The notes beneath the pieces are model-generated. The model searched no databases, was not told the DNA's origin, and saw only the letters and a list, made by a program, of their open reading frames with translations. The position numbers were made by a program, and so were the translations under genes. Positions 24,862 through 34,036 of a stretch of 46,881 nucleotides of DNA are shown piece by piece; the stretch's first letter is position 1; every line of letters starts with the position of its first letter. Source of the DNA: Magnetococcales bacterium WMHbinv6 (lineage in GTDB: Bacteria > Pseudomonadota > Magnetococcia > Magnetococcales > Magnetaquicoccaceae); assembly GCA_002753135.1 (NCBI GenBank), contig PDZV01000031.1, positions 1 to 46,881 on the forward strand, given 5' to 3'.

Positions 24862-25251
24862 ATGAACAGCACGGTGTTACCAGCCATTGCCCAACACGCC
24901 AACGCAGGGGCGTTGATTACCTGTATTCTTCCCGAAGACGGCACCGATCATGAATTGTTGCAAAAACTGAGAAAAGAGAAAGGTATCATCACCGCCAACA
25001 GCCAGTCGTGCCAGGGCATATCCATTCTCTCTCTGCTGCCCAAAGAGGGCAAGGGAAACAAGGCACCTGTGGCCGAAGGGGTGCGCATTGTCTCCATAGC
25101 CGTGCCAACGGATCAGGTTGCTGCCATGTTTGATTACGTCTGTGATACGGCCAAGATTGATCGGCCTATGGGAGGGGTGGTCCTGCTTGGTCCGTTACAT
25201 GGTTTTACACCATTTCTGCTCCCGGAAGGAGTGGAAGACGAACAGGATTGA
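24862..25251 (+). CDS. PII-like signalling protein, copy 3 (divergent)
   Basis: A 129-residue protein placed 9 nt after copy 2 with an AGGAG site. The layout resembles PII: an N-terminal strand (GALITCILPEDGTDHELLQKLRKEKGIITANSQSCQGIS), a basic loop (LPKEGKGNKAPVAEG) and a second half (VRIVSIAVPTDQVAAMFDYVCDTAKIDRPMGGVVLLGPL). The GATGATI-type box of copies 1 and 2 is replaced by KGIITANSQSCQG, so ligand binding has probably changed. It may form mixed trimers with copy 2 or act as a second sensor. It ends just before a 16-bp stem hairpin. Confidence 0.7.
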   Translation: MNSTVLPAIAQHANAGALITCILPEDGTDHELLQKLRKEKGIITANSQSCQGISILSLLPKEGKGNKAPVAEGVRIVSIAVPTDQVAAMFDYVCDTAKIDRPMGGVVLLGPLHGFTPFLLPEGVEDEQD

Positions 25252-25265
25252 TCCGTAGCACCAGA

Positions 25266-25306
25266 CGCATAGACCGTCTGCAGCTTCTGGGCAGACGATC
25301 TATGCG
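25266..25306. terminator. Hairpin with 16-bp stem after the PII-like genes
   Basis: CGCATAGACCGTCTGC (25266-25281) pairs with GCAGACGATCTATGCG (25291-25306), one mismatch, 9-nt loop. It begins 15 nt after the stop of PII-like copy 3. No T-run follows, so it may be an atypical terminator, a transcript-processing signal or an operator rather than a strong intrinsic terminator. Confidence 0.5.
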
Positions 25307-25374
25307 CACAATCTGTGATCAAGCCAACTTTTATTTTGATACCTGTCATTCTCTGCAGCCAGAAAGGAACCAAG

Positions 25375-25674
25375 ATGGTCACTTCATTGCTGGCCAAAGC
25401 CGTCACCACGCATGATACCCTTCGTCTCCTGGCATGTTCCTGGCAAACGACCGCTCTCTCCACGCCCCCTGCACCATTACCGGAATTGCTGTTTATTGAC
25501 CCCTCCTTGCCCGACTACACGGCAATCATCGCCAGACAATCGGCCAATACCATTATCCATCATTTGGATCCCGATCAGGACAGCCTGCAACAAATACGTA
25601 CCATACTGGAAAAGAGTCAACCTGTCGCAGCCGTCCATGTCCACTCTCACGAGGGTCGATACACATTCTATTGA
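25375..25674 (+). CDS. Stand-alone truncated DUF4347 protein
   Basis: A 99-residue protein. Its second half, [37 protein letters not shown], ending [15 protein letters not shown], matches the start of the DUF4347 domain. That domain normally lies at the N-terminus of very large adhesins or surface proteins and continues past the ISH/HSHG motif. Here the protein stops just after HVHSHEG, so only the first strand-helix units are present. The ATG at 25375 follows AGAAAGGA; the earlier in-frame ATG at 25315 overlaps the region just after the hairpin and is less likely. It has no signal peptide. Either a small functional domain protein or a decayed fragment. Confidence 0.65.
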   Translation: MVTSLLAKAVTTHDTLRLLACSWQTTALSTPPAPLPELLFIDPSLPDYTAIIARQSANTIIHHLDPDQDSLQQIRTILEKSQPVAAVHVHSHEGRYTFY

Positions 25675-25762
25675 TTCCGGGTCAATAACACAGCATACTT
25701 TCCACTGCTCCGCAATACGTCCATTGCTTTTTGACCCTGTTGCGCATGGGAAAGTGTTTTCG

Positions 25763-27739
25763 ATGGGTCTTGCCACCGATATTATCGTCATCGTCATCGC
25801 CGCCCTGATTGGTGGCACCATCGCCCATCTGCTCCGCCAGCCACTGATCATGGGCTATATTCTGGCGGGCATTGTGGTGGGACCCCATACGGGCGGGGTA
25901 ACGGTCACGCAAATTCATGACATCGAATTGTTGGCTGAAATCGGTGTTGCCCTGCTGCTGTTTGCCCTGGGACTGGAATTTTCCTTCAAAGAGCTGCAAC
26001 CGGTACGCAAAATTGCCTTGCTGGGCACCCCCTTGCAAATGGCCTTGTCCATGCTGCTCGGCTATGGGGCGGCCCGCCTGCTCGGTGTCTCCTGGCAGGC
26101 CAGCCTGTGGTTTGCGGCCATGGTGGCCCTCTCCAGCACCATGGTGATTTTGAAAACTTTGATGAACCAGGGGTGGATGGGCACCCTCTCCAGCCGGGTG
26201 ATGATCGGTATTCTGATTGTCCAGGATCTGGCCGTCGTGCCGATGATGATCATTCTGCCACAACTCAACCAGCCCAACCTGGACTATTCCATTCTGGCAT
26301 TGGCTGGTCTGAAAGCGGTGCTGTTTCTGCTCGGCATGTTTTTTGTTGGCGTTCGCCTGATCCCCTGGTTGATGCGGCGCATTGCACTCTGGAACTCGCG
26401 GGAAATTTTTTCTCTGGCCCTGCTCGCGGTCGGTCTGGGCGTCGGTTATATCACCTATCTCTCAGGGCTCTCCTTCGCGCTCGGTGCCTTTGTTGCCGGT
26501 ATGGTACTGGGCGGCTCCCACTTTGGCCATCAGGCCCTCAGCGACGTGACCCCGGTGCGCGATCTGTTCGCCATGCTCTTTTTTGTCTCCGTCGGCATGA
26601 TGCTGGACCCCTATTATCTGCTTGATCATGCGGCAGTGATCTTCTCGCTGGTCTTTTTGGTCACCCTCGGCAAGGCGGCAATTCTGTTTCTGCTCAGTCG
26701 ACTGTTCGGCTATGGCAATGTGATTCCTCTCGCCGTTGGTCTCGGCCTGTGCCAGATCGGCGAATTTGCCTTTGTTCTGGCCAAAACAGGACACGGCAGC
26801 GGTGCCCTGGATGATGCTGCCTATGCCCTCTTTCTTTCGGTCACCATCGTCACCATGCTGCTGACCCCCTCTCTGTCCGGGTTGACCACACGGATCTATC
26901 GCTTTTGGAAGAAAAAAAGAAAATCTCCGCCTCGTTCCACCTTCAACGTGCGCAGCAAAGAACTCAATGGCCACTGTCTGATCGTCGGGGGTGGGCGCGT
27001 CGGCGAACAGGTGGCATCCCTGCTGCAACAAATCCATACCCCCTGCCTGATCATCGAACTGGATCAACGACGGGTCGAATCCCTGGCCAAAGCCGGCCTG
27101 CCGACCCTGTTTGGAGATGCCACACAACCTGCCGTCCTGGAGGCAGCACATCTCTCCGATGCGGCCCTGCTGCTGCTGACCATCCCGGATCTGAATACCG
27201 CCTCCCTGGTGATTGCGCAGGCCAAACAGCAGCGCCCCTCCCTGGACACGGTTGCCCTGGTCTCGGCGCTGGATCAATTTCAGGCCCTGCATCAACTCGG
27301 TGTCCAACAACTGGTTTGGCCACATCTGGAAACCGGGCTGGAAATGAGTCGGCGCGCCTTGGCACTGCTGCAGACCCCTCCTTCGCTGATCCATCAACTG
27401 ACCAGCCAGGCCAGGGAAAAACTCTCCGATGCCCTCTGCCCCGGACAGGATGCCTCTGCGCAAGCCAGCCGATCCTTCAGCAATCTGTTTGACCTGGAAT
27501 GGATCACCTTGCCAACAGACTCCCCCCTGGCCCAGCAGACCATTCGCGACCTGGCCGTGCGCAGCACCTTCGGCGTATCGATTGTTGGCGTGGTGCGGCA
27601 ACAACAACTGCACAGCAACCCCGAAGCCGATTTTCTGTTGGCAAGCGGAGACAGTATTGCCATCATTGGTCAACAGCAATCCCGTAGCGCTTTTCGGCTT
27701 TGCGCCATGGCTTTGACCTCCACAGGAGAACCCTCGTGA
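25763..27739 (+). CDS. Kef-type monovalent cation:proton antiporter (CPA2) with RCK domains
   Basis: A 658-residue inner-membrane transporter. Twelve or so membrane segments (residues 1-385) carry the Na+/H+ exchanger fold: [56 protein letters not shown] and [22 protein letters not shown]. The cytoplasmic half contains a TrkA-N domain with an intact dinucleotide motif ([17 protein letters not shown]) and a TrkA-C domain at the end. This matches KefB/KefC/YbaL-like proteins that control K+/H+ exchange. The frame is open further upstream, but that stretch overlaps the DUF4347 gene in another frame, so ATG 25763 is chosen. The stop overlaps the next start (GTGA). Confidence 0.93.
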   Translation: MGLATDIIVIVIAALIGGTIAHLLRQPLIMGYILAGIVVGPHTGGVTVTQIHDIELLAEIGVALLLFALGLEFSFKELQPVRKIALLGTPLQMALSMLLGYGAARLLGVSWQASLWFAAMVALSSTMVILKTLMNQGWMGTLSSRVMIGILIVQDLAVVPMMIILPQLNQPNLDYSILALAGLKAVLFLLGMFFVGVRLIPWLMRRIALWNSREIFSLALLAVGLGVGYITYLSGLSFALGAFVAGMVLGGSHFGHQALSDVTPVRDLFAMLFFVSVGMMLDPYYLLDHAAVIFSLVFLVTLGKAAILFLLSRLFGYGNVIPLAVGLGLCQIGEFAFVLAKTGHGSGALDDAAYALFLSVTIVTMLLTPSLSGLTTRIYRFWKKKRKSPPRSTFNVRSKELNGHCLIVGGGRVGEQVASLLQQIHTPCLIIELDQRRVESLAKAGLPTLFGDATQPAVLEAAHLSDAALLLLTIPDLNTASLVIAQAKQQRPSLDTVALVSALDQFQALHQLGVQQLVWPHLETGLEMSRRALALLQTPPSLIHQLTSQAREKLSDALCPGQDASAQASRSFSNLFDLEWITLPTDSPLAQQTIRDLAVRSTFGVSIVGVVRQQQLHSNPEADFLLASGDSIAIIGQQQSRSAFRLCAMALTSTGEPS

Positions 27740-28296
27740 CTGCACTGCGTTTATATCCCCTGCTTGCCGCCGTGACTGCGGCCCTGGCTTGCCCGGCGGT
27801 CAGCAGCCATGCCATGGAATATCCGCTTCTGAGCCAGGGCCAGACGGTTTATATTCCGGTCTACTCCTCGGTCTACTATGGCAATATCGATGAACGCGGA
27901 CAACCGAAAGAGATTCTCCTCTCCTCCATGTTGAGTGTGCGCAATACCGATCCCCAGCATGGCATGACCATTCAATCGGTGACCTATTACGATACGCACG
28001 GACGCCCGCTGCGCGAATATCTTAAACAACCCCATATGTTACAACCAATGGGATCAACAGATTTTTTTGTGGAATACCGGGAACGCTCCGGCGGCACCGG
28101 AGCCAATTTTATGGTCACCTGGCAGGCAACGCGCCCCATCAATCAGCCGATCATGGAGACCATCCACGTCTTCAGCTGGGGCGCTCAATCGCAATCCTTC
28201 ATCAGTCGCGGCCAAGTAATCCGGCAACAGAATGATCCTCAAGACAGCGCAGCAGAACCGGCTTGTCCCAGCGGTCCGGCACCTGCCACCCACTGA
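27736..28296 (+). CDS. DUF3124 exported protein
   Basis: A 186-residue protein with a cleavable-type signal peptide ([24 protein letters not shown]). The mature part matches DUF3124: [40 protein letters not shown], then a [19 protein letters not shown] and a [18 protein letters not shown] block. It would be periplasmic; the function is unknown. The start is GTG 27736, overlapping the antiporter stop by 4 nt, with AGGAG 5-6 nt before it. Coupling to a Kef-type antiporter suggests an accessory or sensor role. It ends 43 nt before the convergent response regulator. Confidence 0.85.
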   Translation: MTALRLYPLLAAVTAALACPAVSSHAMEYPLLSQGQTVYIPVYSSVYYGNIDERGQPKEILLSSMLSVRNTDPQHGMTIQSVTYYDTHGRPLREYLKQPHMLQPMGSTDFFVEYRERSGGTGANFMVTWQATRPINQPIMETIHVFSWGAQSQSFISRGQVIRQQNDPQDSAAEPACPSGPAPATH

Positions 28297-28339
28297 TTGT
28301 TTTTTCCCCACCACCCGGAGAAAGCAAAAATGGCTGTTG

Positions 28340-28999
28340 TCAACCGTTTTCACTGCTGTGCAGCAGTCGCATCACATTGAAAGCGTTGTTGCCAGCCGGA
28401 GTCAGGGCATAGGATTTGTCATCCGGCTGATGAATCAAACCTGCCTCCTTGAGAGTGCGCAGATGAAACATGGTTTTGGTATGATCCTCAATCTCCAGCG
28501 CCTGGCTGATATCGGTCATACGCACCTGAGAAACCCGCCCCAGCAGATCAATCATGCGGCGGCGTATGGGATTGGCCAACGAAGTGAGTGTTTTATCCAC
28601 ATTTCCAGCCACAATCTGCCGCTCGAAGCGGGCCTCCTCCAATGAGCGTTTGATCACGGCCACCAACTCCTCGACCCGGAAGGGTTTGGAGAGATAATCG
28701 GAAGCCCCTTTCCGAATCGCCTGCACCGCCGTATTGACTGTGGCAAAAGCGGTCATGATGATGAAGCGTGTCTGATTGCTGAAACGACGCATCTCCAACA
28801 TGGTATCGATACCATCCTGTCCCGGCATGATCAAATCCAACAAAACAATATCAAACCGTTGTGCCGAAAACTGGCGGATACCCTCTGCCCCCGAAGCAGC
28901 CGTATGCACCACAAACCCTTCATACTCCAGGACGGAGGTCAGATTATCGCGCAGTTCTGCTTCATCATCGACAATTAATATCTGGTATCGTGCCGTCAT
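28340..28999 (-). CDS. Response regulator with ArsR-like C-terminal domain (paralogue 2)
   Basis: A 219-residue regulator closely similar over its whole length to the one at 17478. The receiver domain has VDDEAE, phospho-acceptor Asp55 (IVLLDLIMPGQDG) and Lys105 (SKPFR). The output domain reads SLANPIRRRMIDLLG and ISQALEIEDHTKTMFHLRTLKEAGLIHQ, which is like an ArsR winged helix. AGGAGG stands 8-10 nt before the ATG at 28999. The start lies 35 nt inside the upstream kinase gene, so kinase and regulator are translationally coupled and are very probably a cognate pair. The conserved DHTKTMFHLRTLKEAG segment is the likely DNA-recognition region. Confidence 0.92.
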   Translation of the reverse strand: MTARYQILIVDDEAELRDNLTSVLEYEGFVVHTAASGAEGIRQFSAQRFDIVLLDLIMPGQDGIDTMLEMRRFSNQTRFIIMTAFATVNTAVQAIRKGASDYLSKPFRVEELVAVIKRSLEEARFERQIVAGNVDKTLTSLANPIRRRMIDLLGRVSQVRMTDISQALEIEDHTKTMFHLRTLKEAGLIHQPDDKSYALTPAGNNAFNVMRLLHSSENG

Positions 29000-31028
29000 C
29001 GTTTTCTCCTCCTGTTTTTGCCGGTCGCAAAGGAAAGCGTATCATCACCTTGACTCCCCCTTCCGGGGCATTGATCACTTCGATTGAACCACCCTGCTGA
29101 CGCAAAATACTGTAACAAATCGGCAATCCCAAGCCAACACCTATACCGGAACGCTTGGTGGTAAAAAACGGCTCAAAAATTTTCGACAACAGATGCGCTT
29201 CAATACCGCTGCCATGGTCCGCCACCACCGCTTCGATCCACTCTCCCTGCTGGCAAACGGTCAGTCGAACCGGCAGATCCGGCGGGGAGGCATCCAAGGC
29301 ATTTTGGATCACGTTGCGAAAAACCTGCCCGAGTTGGATCCGATCTCCCACCATCGGCAAGGTGGCGGGCAAATCCAGGCAAATTGCCCGCTCCGGGGCA
29401 ACCGAGTGCATCACTTCGGCAATTTCTCTGATCTCTTCGCACAGATCAAAGGCATACCGATCCGCTTGCCCGGTCCAGGAGTAGGTCAACATTTCCCTTG
29501 CCACCCGCGTTGCCCGGGCAATATTGCCCTCCACCTGTTCCAGACGGCGTTGCACCGGTCCCTGGCAAATATCCGGCGGCAACAACAAGCGGATATTGTG
29601 CAAGCCAACCGCTGCCGTGGCCAGCGGATTGTTGATCTCATGTGCCACCCGTACGGCAAACTGCCCGATTCCGGACATTTTTTCCGCCACAATCAACATG
29701 CGCCGCAATTCGGCACGCTCCTGCAGGGCCAATAACAACTGCTGCATGGCATTCAACAAACGATCTTGCGGGGAACGGGCTTGCACGGTCAATGACAAAT
29801 CATCCTGGGCCAAGCGCTCGGCCATCTGCGCCACATATCTTTCCGCCTGCACCAATCTTTCAACCGCCAGCCGCAAGCGGGCAAACTCATCCCCGGACTC
29901 TTCGGCTGCTTCCACTTTGGCAGGGGTAATATCCCCCAAAGCCACTGTTTCCAAACGCTGCACCGCCCACGACAAACCACGATGCACATCCCGGGCAATC
30001 CGCCACGAAACCATTACCCCGATGACGATACTGAAGGCCAGGATTATCCACAACAGGCGCGTGGCCATGCGAAATTCGCGCTCTGATTGCCCTTTCGCCT
30101 CTTGCATCAACCGTTCGCTGGTCTGCATCAGGCTGCGCAACTCGCCGCTCAACCGGACCATCAACGGCCAGCTCCGATCGTGCGATAGACGGGTGGCCCG
30201 CAAATTGGTGCTTTGCTGACTCAACTGACGCAACTGACGAGAAATCGACAAATAGTGTTGCAATCGACTCTCCCATTGGCTGATCCATGGCCGATAGCCA
30301 TCGGGCAACCAGTGCAACAAGGCCTGGTGCGTTTGCAGCAGCACCTGCTCCTGCGCCGCCAGCGAAGCAAGAAAATGGTCTATCCGCCCTGCATCCACCG
30401 CCAACAGCAAATTCAGCTCCTGATTGAACAGATTTTTCAGAATCCGCTGCATCGATCTGGCCAGACGCAATCTCTCTTCCTGCCATACAGCCCCTTTGCC
30501 CGTCCCCTCATAGTCGGGATCACTTTCCATTTGCCGAACCAACAGATCCAGCGACTCCTCCGCCTGCAACATGGCCTTTTGCCCCTGTTGTTCGGCCAAC
30601 TGGGCGGCCAAAACATTGGAGTTGAGCATCCCCAGCCGTTGCACCTCCCAGTCGATGACCATCATTTCGGTCACCAATCCTTCGATACGTTGCAGCACCT
30701 GTTGCTCTTCCTCACTGAGATGCCGCACCCAGAGTTGATCCAAAGACCTCCGCACCTGCTCGATATGGCAGGTCATCTCGTTGGCAAAGTGCATCATTTC
30801 ATCCTGTTCGATCAACAGGATAATACTCCGTTCCGCGTTGGAGACCCCCAGCAGACTTTTTTCCAGCAGCGAAACCAGGCGCACTTTTTCCATATCTTCT
30901 TCGACCAGCAGATTGACACGATCATTCAACTGACCGAGCATGCCCACCGCCAACAATGCCGACACCAGCAAACAGAGCAGCAAAAAGATAAATCCGGCAT
31001 ATAAACGAAAACGGATCGAGAGAACCAT
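28965..31028 (-). CDS. Membrane sensor histidine kinase
   Basis: A 687-residue kinase. There is one N-terminal membrane segment (about residues 8-30) and a long helical periplasmic sensor of about 300 residues rich in Gln, Leu and Arg. A second membrane segment (LLWIILAFSIVIGVMVSW) and a HAMP linker follow. The H-box VRVAHEINNPLATAAVG gives phospho-acceptor His463, with N-box NVIQNALDAS and G-boxes VADHGSGIEAH and GIGVGLGLPICYSIL. It belongs to the HPK4/NtrB-like group by its HEINNP box. It lies upstream of and overlaps response regulator 2, and downstream (11 nt) of the PhnD-type hybrid kinase in the same transcript. Confidence 0.92.
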   Translation of the reverse strand: MVLSIRFRLYAGFIFLLLCLLVSALLAVGMLGQLNDRVNLLVEEDMEKVRLVSLLEKSLLGVSNAERSIILLIEQDEMMHFANEMTCHIEQVRRSLDQLWVRHLSEEEQQVLQRIEGLVTEMMVIDWEVQRLGMLNSNVLAAQLAEQQGQKAMLQAEESLDLLVRQMESDPDYEGTGKGAVWQEERLRLARSMQRILKNLFNQELNLLLAVDAGRIDHFLASLAAQEQVLLQTHQALLHWLPDGYRPWISQWESRLQHYLSISRQLRQLSQQSTNLRATRLSHDRSWPLMVRLSGELRSLMQTSERLMQEAKGQSEREFRMATRLLWIILAFSIVIGVMVSWRIARDVHRGLSWAVQRLETVALGDITPAKVEAAEESGDEFARLRLAVERLVQAERYVAQMAERLAQDDLSLTVQARSPQDRLLNAMQQLLLALQERAELRRMLIVAEKMSGIGQFAVRVAHEINNPLATAAVGLHNIRLLLPPDICQGPVQRRLEQVEGNIARATRVAREMLTYSWTGQADRYAFDLCEEIREIAEVMHSVAPERAICLDLPATLPMVGDRIQLGQVFRNVIQNALDASPPDLPVRLTVCQQGEWIEAVVADHGSGIEAHLLSKIFEPFFTTKRSGIGVGLGLPICYSILRQQGGSIEVINAPEGGVKVMIRFPLRPAKTGGENDDGTIPDINCR

Positions 31029-31039
31029 GGCTCTCTTGC

Positions 31040-34036
31040 TCAGGATTGCACAACAGAAAGTGAGGAGAAGGAAAGCCTGTTTTCCAACGTATCGGCCACC
31101 TGTTGGATCACCGCCAGGAAGGTCTGTTTATCGATCGGCTTGGTTAAATGGTCGTTGCAGCCGGCAGCCAGACTTTCCGCCCGCTTGGCATGCGAGGCAT
31201 GGGCACTCAAGGCAATAATGATGGTCGGCAAGAGCGACTGCTGCTTTTCCCAATGCCGAATCGCCTGTGTCGCCGCATAACCATCCATCACCGGCATTTG
31301 AATATCCATCAGAATCAGGTCAAAATGTTGCTCCTGCACCCTTTGCACCGCCTGTTGACCATCGGTCACCATGGTCAATTGATGGGGCGTTTGTTTCAGG
31401 AAGATGCGAAACAGGGTTTGATTATCCACCCGATCTTCGGCCAATAAAATCGCCAGCGATCGACTGCTGTGCGCAACCGCCTGGCTGCCCGTGCCGGTTG
31501 CCGCCAACAGTTGCGACGGTTTGCCGATTGGCAGGGTAAACCAAAAGGTGCTGCCCTCTCCAACCCGGCTCTGCACCCCCATGACCCCACCCATCAGCTC
31601 CACCAGACGCCGGGAGATGGCCAGCCCCAATCCCGTGCCGCCATAACGACGGGTAATCCCGGAATCGGCCTGGGTAAAACGCTTGAAAATCAGATCCAAA
31701 TGGTCGGCGGCGATGCCAATGCCGCTATCGTGGACGCGAAACAACAGCCGCTCTTCATCTTCTGGATCACGCAACAGCTCGACCGTAACCCCCCCTTGCT
31801 GGGTAAACTTGATGGCATTGCCCAATAAATTGACCAACACCTGGCGCAGACGGCCATCATCGCCAAACAACTGCGCCGGAATCGTTTCAGCAATCTCCTC
31901 ATTGAGAAAAATTCGATTGTTTTCGATAGCCATCCGCATCAGACCGGTGGTCTCTTCCACCACTTGGCGCGGCGAATACAACAGCTCCGACAGGGCAAAA
32001 CGACCCGACTCAATGCGGGAAAAATCCAGCACATCGTTGATCACCCCCAGCAACGCCTTGCCGGAGCGGTGCATGGTCTGCACAATCTGTCGCTGCTCTT
32101 CCTCCAGGGCACTCTCCAACAGCACCTCCATTATGCCCAACACCACATTCATCGGCGTGCGGATCTCATGGCTCATCGCCGCCAGAAAATCTCCCTTGGC
32201 CTGATTGGCGGCTTCCGCCTGCTGCTTGGCCACCGCCAACTCGGCAACGACCTGCATTCGCTCACTGATATCCATGGCCACCGTACAGAGTGCATACGGT
32301 TTCTCTTCGTCCGTCAACAAGGGAAAAGCAATCATCAGATAGGTGTGTTCCGTCCCATCCGGATGGATCAACCTCTCTTCCGCCTGTACCGGGGCCAACT
32401 GCGCCAACACCTGACGATCCAGAGCCAACAGACGATTGACCACCTCCTGCGGATGGTGTTGCGTCAAGTTCCAGCCAAATTTCTCCTCCTCGCTCAACAT
32501 GAACAGTCGCTTGTACTGCCGGTTGACCTGGACCAGCTGGCCCTGTAAATCCTTGAGCATCAGCAATAACGGGGTATGGTTCAAAATATCCTGCAGACGG
32601 CGCTCACTCTCCCGCAACGATTTTTCCATCGCTTTGCGCAAGGAAATATCCTGCAAAGCGATCACCACCCCGGAAGGGGTCAACTCCGGCTGAATGGCGG
32701 TCACCAGCCAATGCACCGGCACCTGCCTGCCGTCGCGGGTCAACAATAATCCTTCATTTTCCCGCTGCTTACCATCATGGATGGTGCGATCAATTGGCGA
32801 GTCGCCCGCCTGATATTCGCTGCCATCCCAGCGCCGACAGCGAAACAGAAGATGCACCGGCTTGCCGATCACCTCCTCCTGACGATAGCCGGTCAACACC
32901 AAGGCGGCGGAATTGATAAAGATGCAATACCCCTGGGCATCCCCTCCCAATACCCCTTCGCCCAAACTTTCCAGCAGAATATTGCGCACTCCCAACCGTT
33001 TGGTCTCCGCCAAAGCACGCATCAACAGCCTTTTGCTGCGTTGCAAACGCAACACCAGCAACAGGGCGGAAAACAACAACACCATCAACACAGAGACGAT
33101 CAATAACGTATATTTCGCAAACACATCCTCCCAGTCGAAATCGATCCGATCCGGGTTGGTACGCAAACGGGTCATTATCGCCTCAACTGCCGTATAGTTG
33201 GCGGGCGGTGAAAAACCGTAATAGTTGCCCTTGCTGGCTGGCAGAGAGTCCGGGGTAATGGCCAACAAAGCCAGTGTCACCTCTTTGACCAGCGTATCCG
33301 GCAGGTTGGGCATGGCCGAAAAAGGCCATTCCGGATAGAGATCGGTGGAGAGCAGTTGCGGAAAAGATGACCCGCTCTGGACGTTGAGAATGCGCACGCT
33401 GGGCAACTCCAAACGGTTTTCCCGGATCAGGGCTTCCAGCACACCGGTGCGGACAAAACCGGCATCGACCCGGCGACCCAACACCTCTGGCACCACTTTA
33501 TCGTGCGGCATGCCGGTGTAGCGCATCTCCAGATCCCGCGACGTATTGACACCAACCTTGCGCAATGTCCAGGCCTGCATCAAATAGCCACCCATCGAAC
33601 GTTCGTCGACGGCGGCTATCTTTTTTCCTTTCAAATCTTTTAAACCTTGCAGATCATGGCGGTCGGAACGGACAAAAATCACCCCACCAAACTGATTGAC
33701 AGGATGACCATCGGCCAAGGTGATCACGGTTGCCAGCGGGGTAAGATGCTGGCGATGGCGCAGCAAAACAAAATGTTCCGGGTTGGTCAGAATAAAATCC
33801 ACCTCAGCACGGGAAGCCGCCCGATCCAAATCGGAAAAATAATAGGGAACAATTTTAAATTGTTTTCCAGGCAACCGCGAAGACAACCATTCGGCTGTCG
33901 GGGACCACATGCGTATCGTCTCTGACATGGAGCGAAAAGAAAGCACCCCAACACGCACCTCCTCCATGGCTTGCAGAGGAGAAGAAAAAGTCAAGAGAGA
34001 TAATAAAAAAAGCAAGCAAAACAAACGACTCAGCAC
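31040..34036 (-). CDS. Hybrid sensor kinase with PhnD-like periplasmic domain, PAS domains and receiver
   Basis: A 998-residue hybrid kinase. A signal or anchor segment ([15 protein letters not shown]) leads into a PhnD-type substrate-binding domain of about 250 residues ([20 protein letters not shown] ... GGVIFVRSD ... [14 protein letters not shown]). A membrane segment ([19 protein letters not shown]), two PAS domains and HisKA follow, with His623 in [10 protein letters not shown]. The ATPase domain has GNAIKFT, DSGIGI and GTGLGLAIS, and the C-terminal receiver has Asp911 in [13 protein letters not shown]. PhnD domains bind phosphonates, phosphite or other oxyanions, so the ligand is probably a small anion. 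I prefer GTG 34036 preceded by a G-rich site; ATG 34078 would add 14 residues before the signal. Confidence 0.93.
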   Translation of the reverse strand: MLSRLFCLLFLLSLLTFSSPLQAMEEVRVGVLSFRSMSETIRMWSPTAEWLSSRLPGKQFKIVPYYFSDLDRAASRAEVDFILTNPEHFVLLRHRQHLTPLATVITLADGHPVNQFGGVIFVRSDRHDLQGLKDLKGKKIAAVDERSMGGYLMQAWTLRKVGVNTSRDLEMRYTGMPHDKVVPEVLGRRVDAGFVRTGVLEALIRENRLELPSVRILNVQSGSSFPQLLSTDLYPEWPFSAMPNLPDTLVKEVTLALLAITPDSLPASKGNYYGFSPPANYTAVEAIMTRLRTNPDRIDFDWEDVFAKYTLLIVSVLMVLLFSALLLVLRLQRSKRLLMRALAETKRLGVRNILLESLGEGVLGGDAQGYCIFINSAALVLTGYRQEEVIGKPVHLLFRCRRWDGSEYQAGDSPIDRTIHDGKQRENEGLLLTRDGRQVPVHWLVTAIQPELTPSGVVIALQDISLRKAMEKSLRESERRLQDILNHTPLLLMLKDLQGQLVQVNRQYKRLFMLSEEEKFGWNLTQHHPQEVVNRLLALDRQVLAQLAPVQAEERLIHPDGTEHTYLMIAFPLLTDEEKPYALCTVAMDISERMQVVAELAVAKQQAEAANQAKGDFLAAMSHEIRTPMNVVLGIMEVLLESALEEEQRQIVQTMHRSGKALLGVINDVLDFSRIESGRFALSELLYSPRQVVEETTGLMRMAIENNRIFLNEEIAETIPAQLFGDDGRLRQVLVNLLGNAIKFTQQGGVTVELLRDPEDEERLLFRVHDSGIGIAADHLDLIFKRFTQADSGITRRYGGTGLGLAISRRLVELMGGVMGVQSRVGEGSTFWFTLPIGKPSQLLAATGTGSQAVAHSSRSLAILLAEDRVDNQTLFRIFLKQTPHQLTMVTDGQQAVQRVQEQHFDLILMDIQMPVMDGYAATQAIRHWEKQQSLLPTIIIALSAHASHAKRAESLAAGCNDHLTKPIDKQTFLAVIQQVADTLENRLSFSSLSVVQS

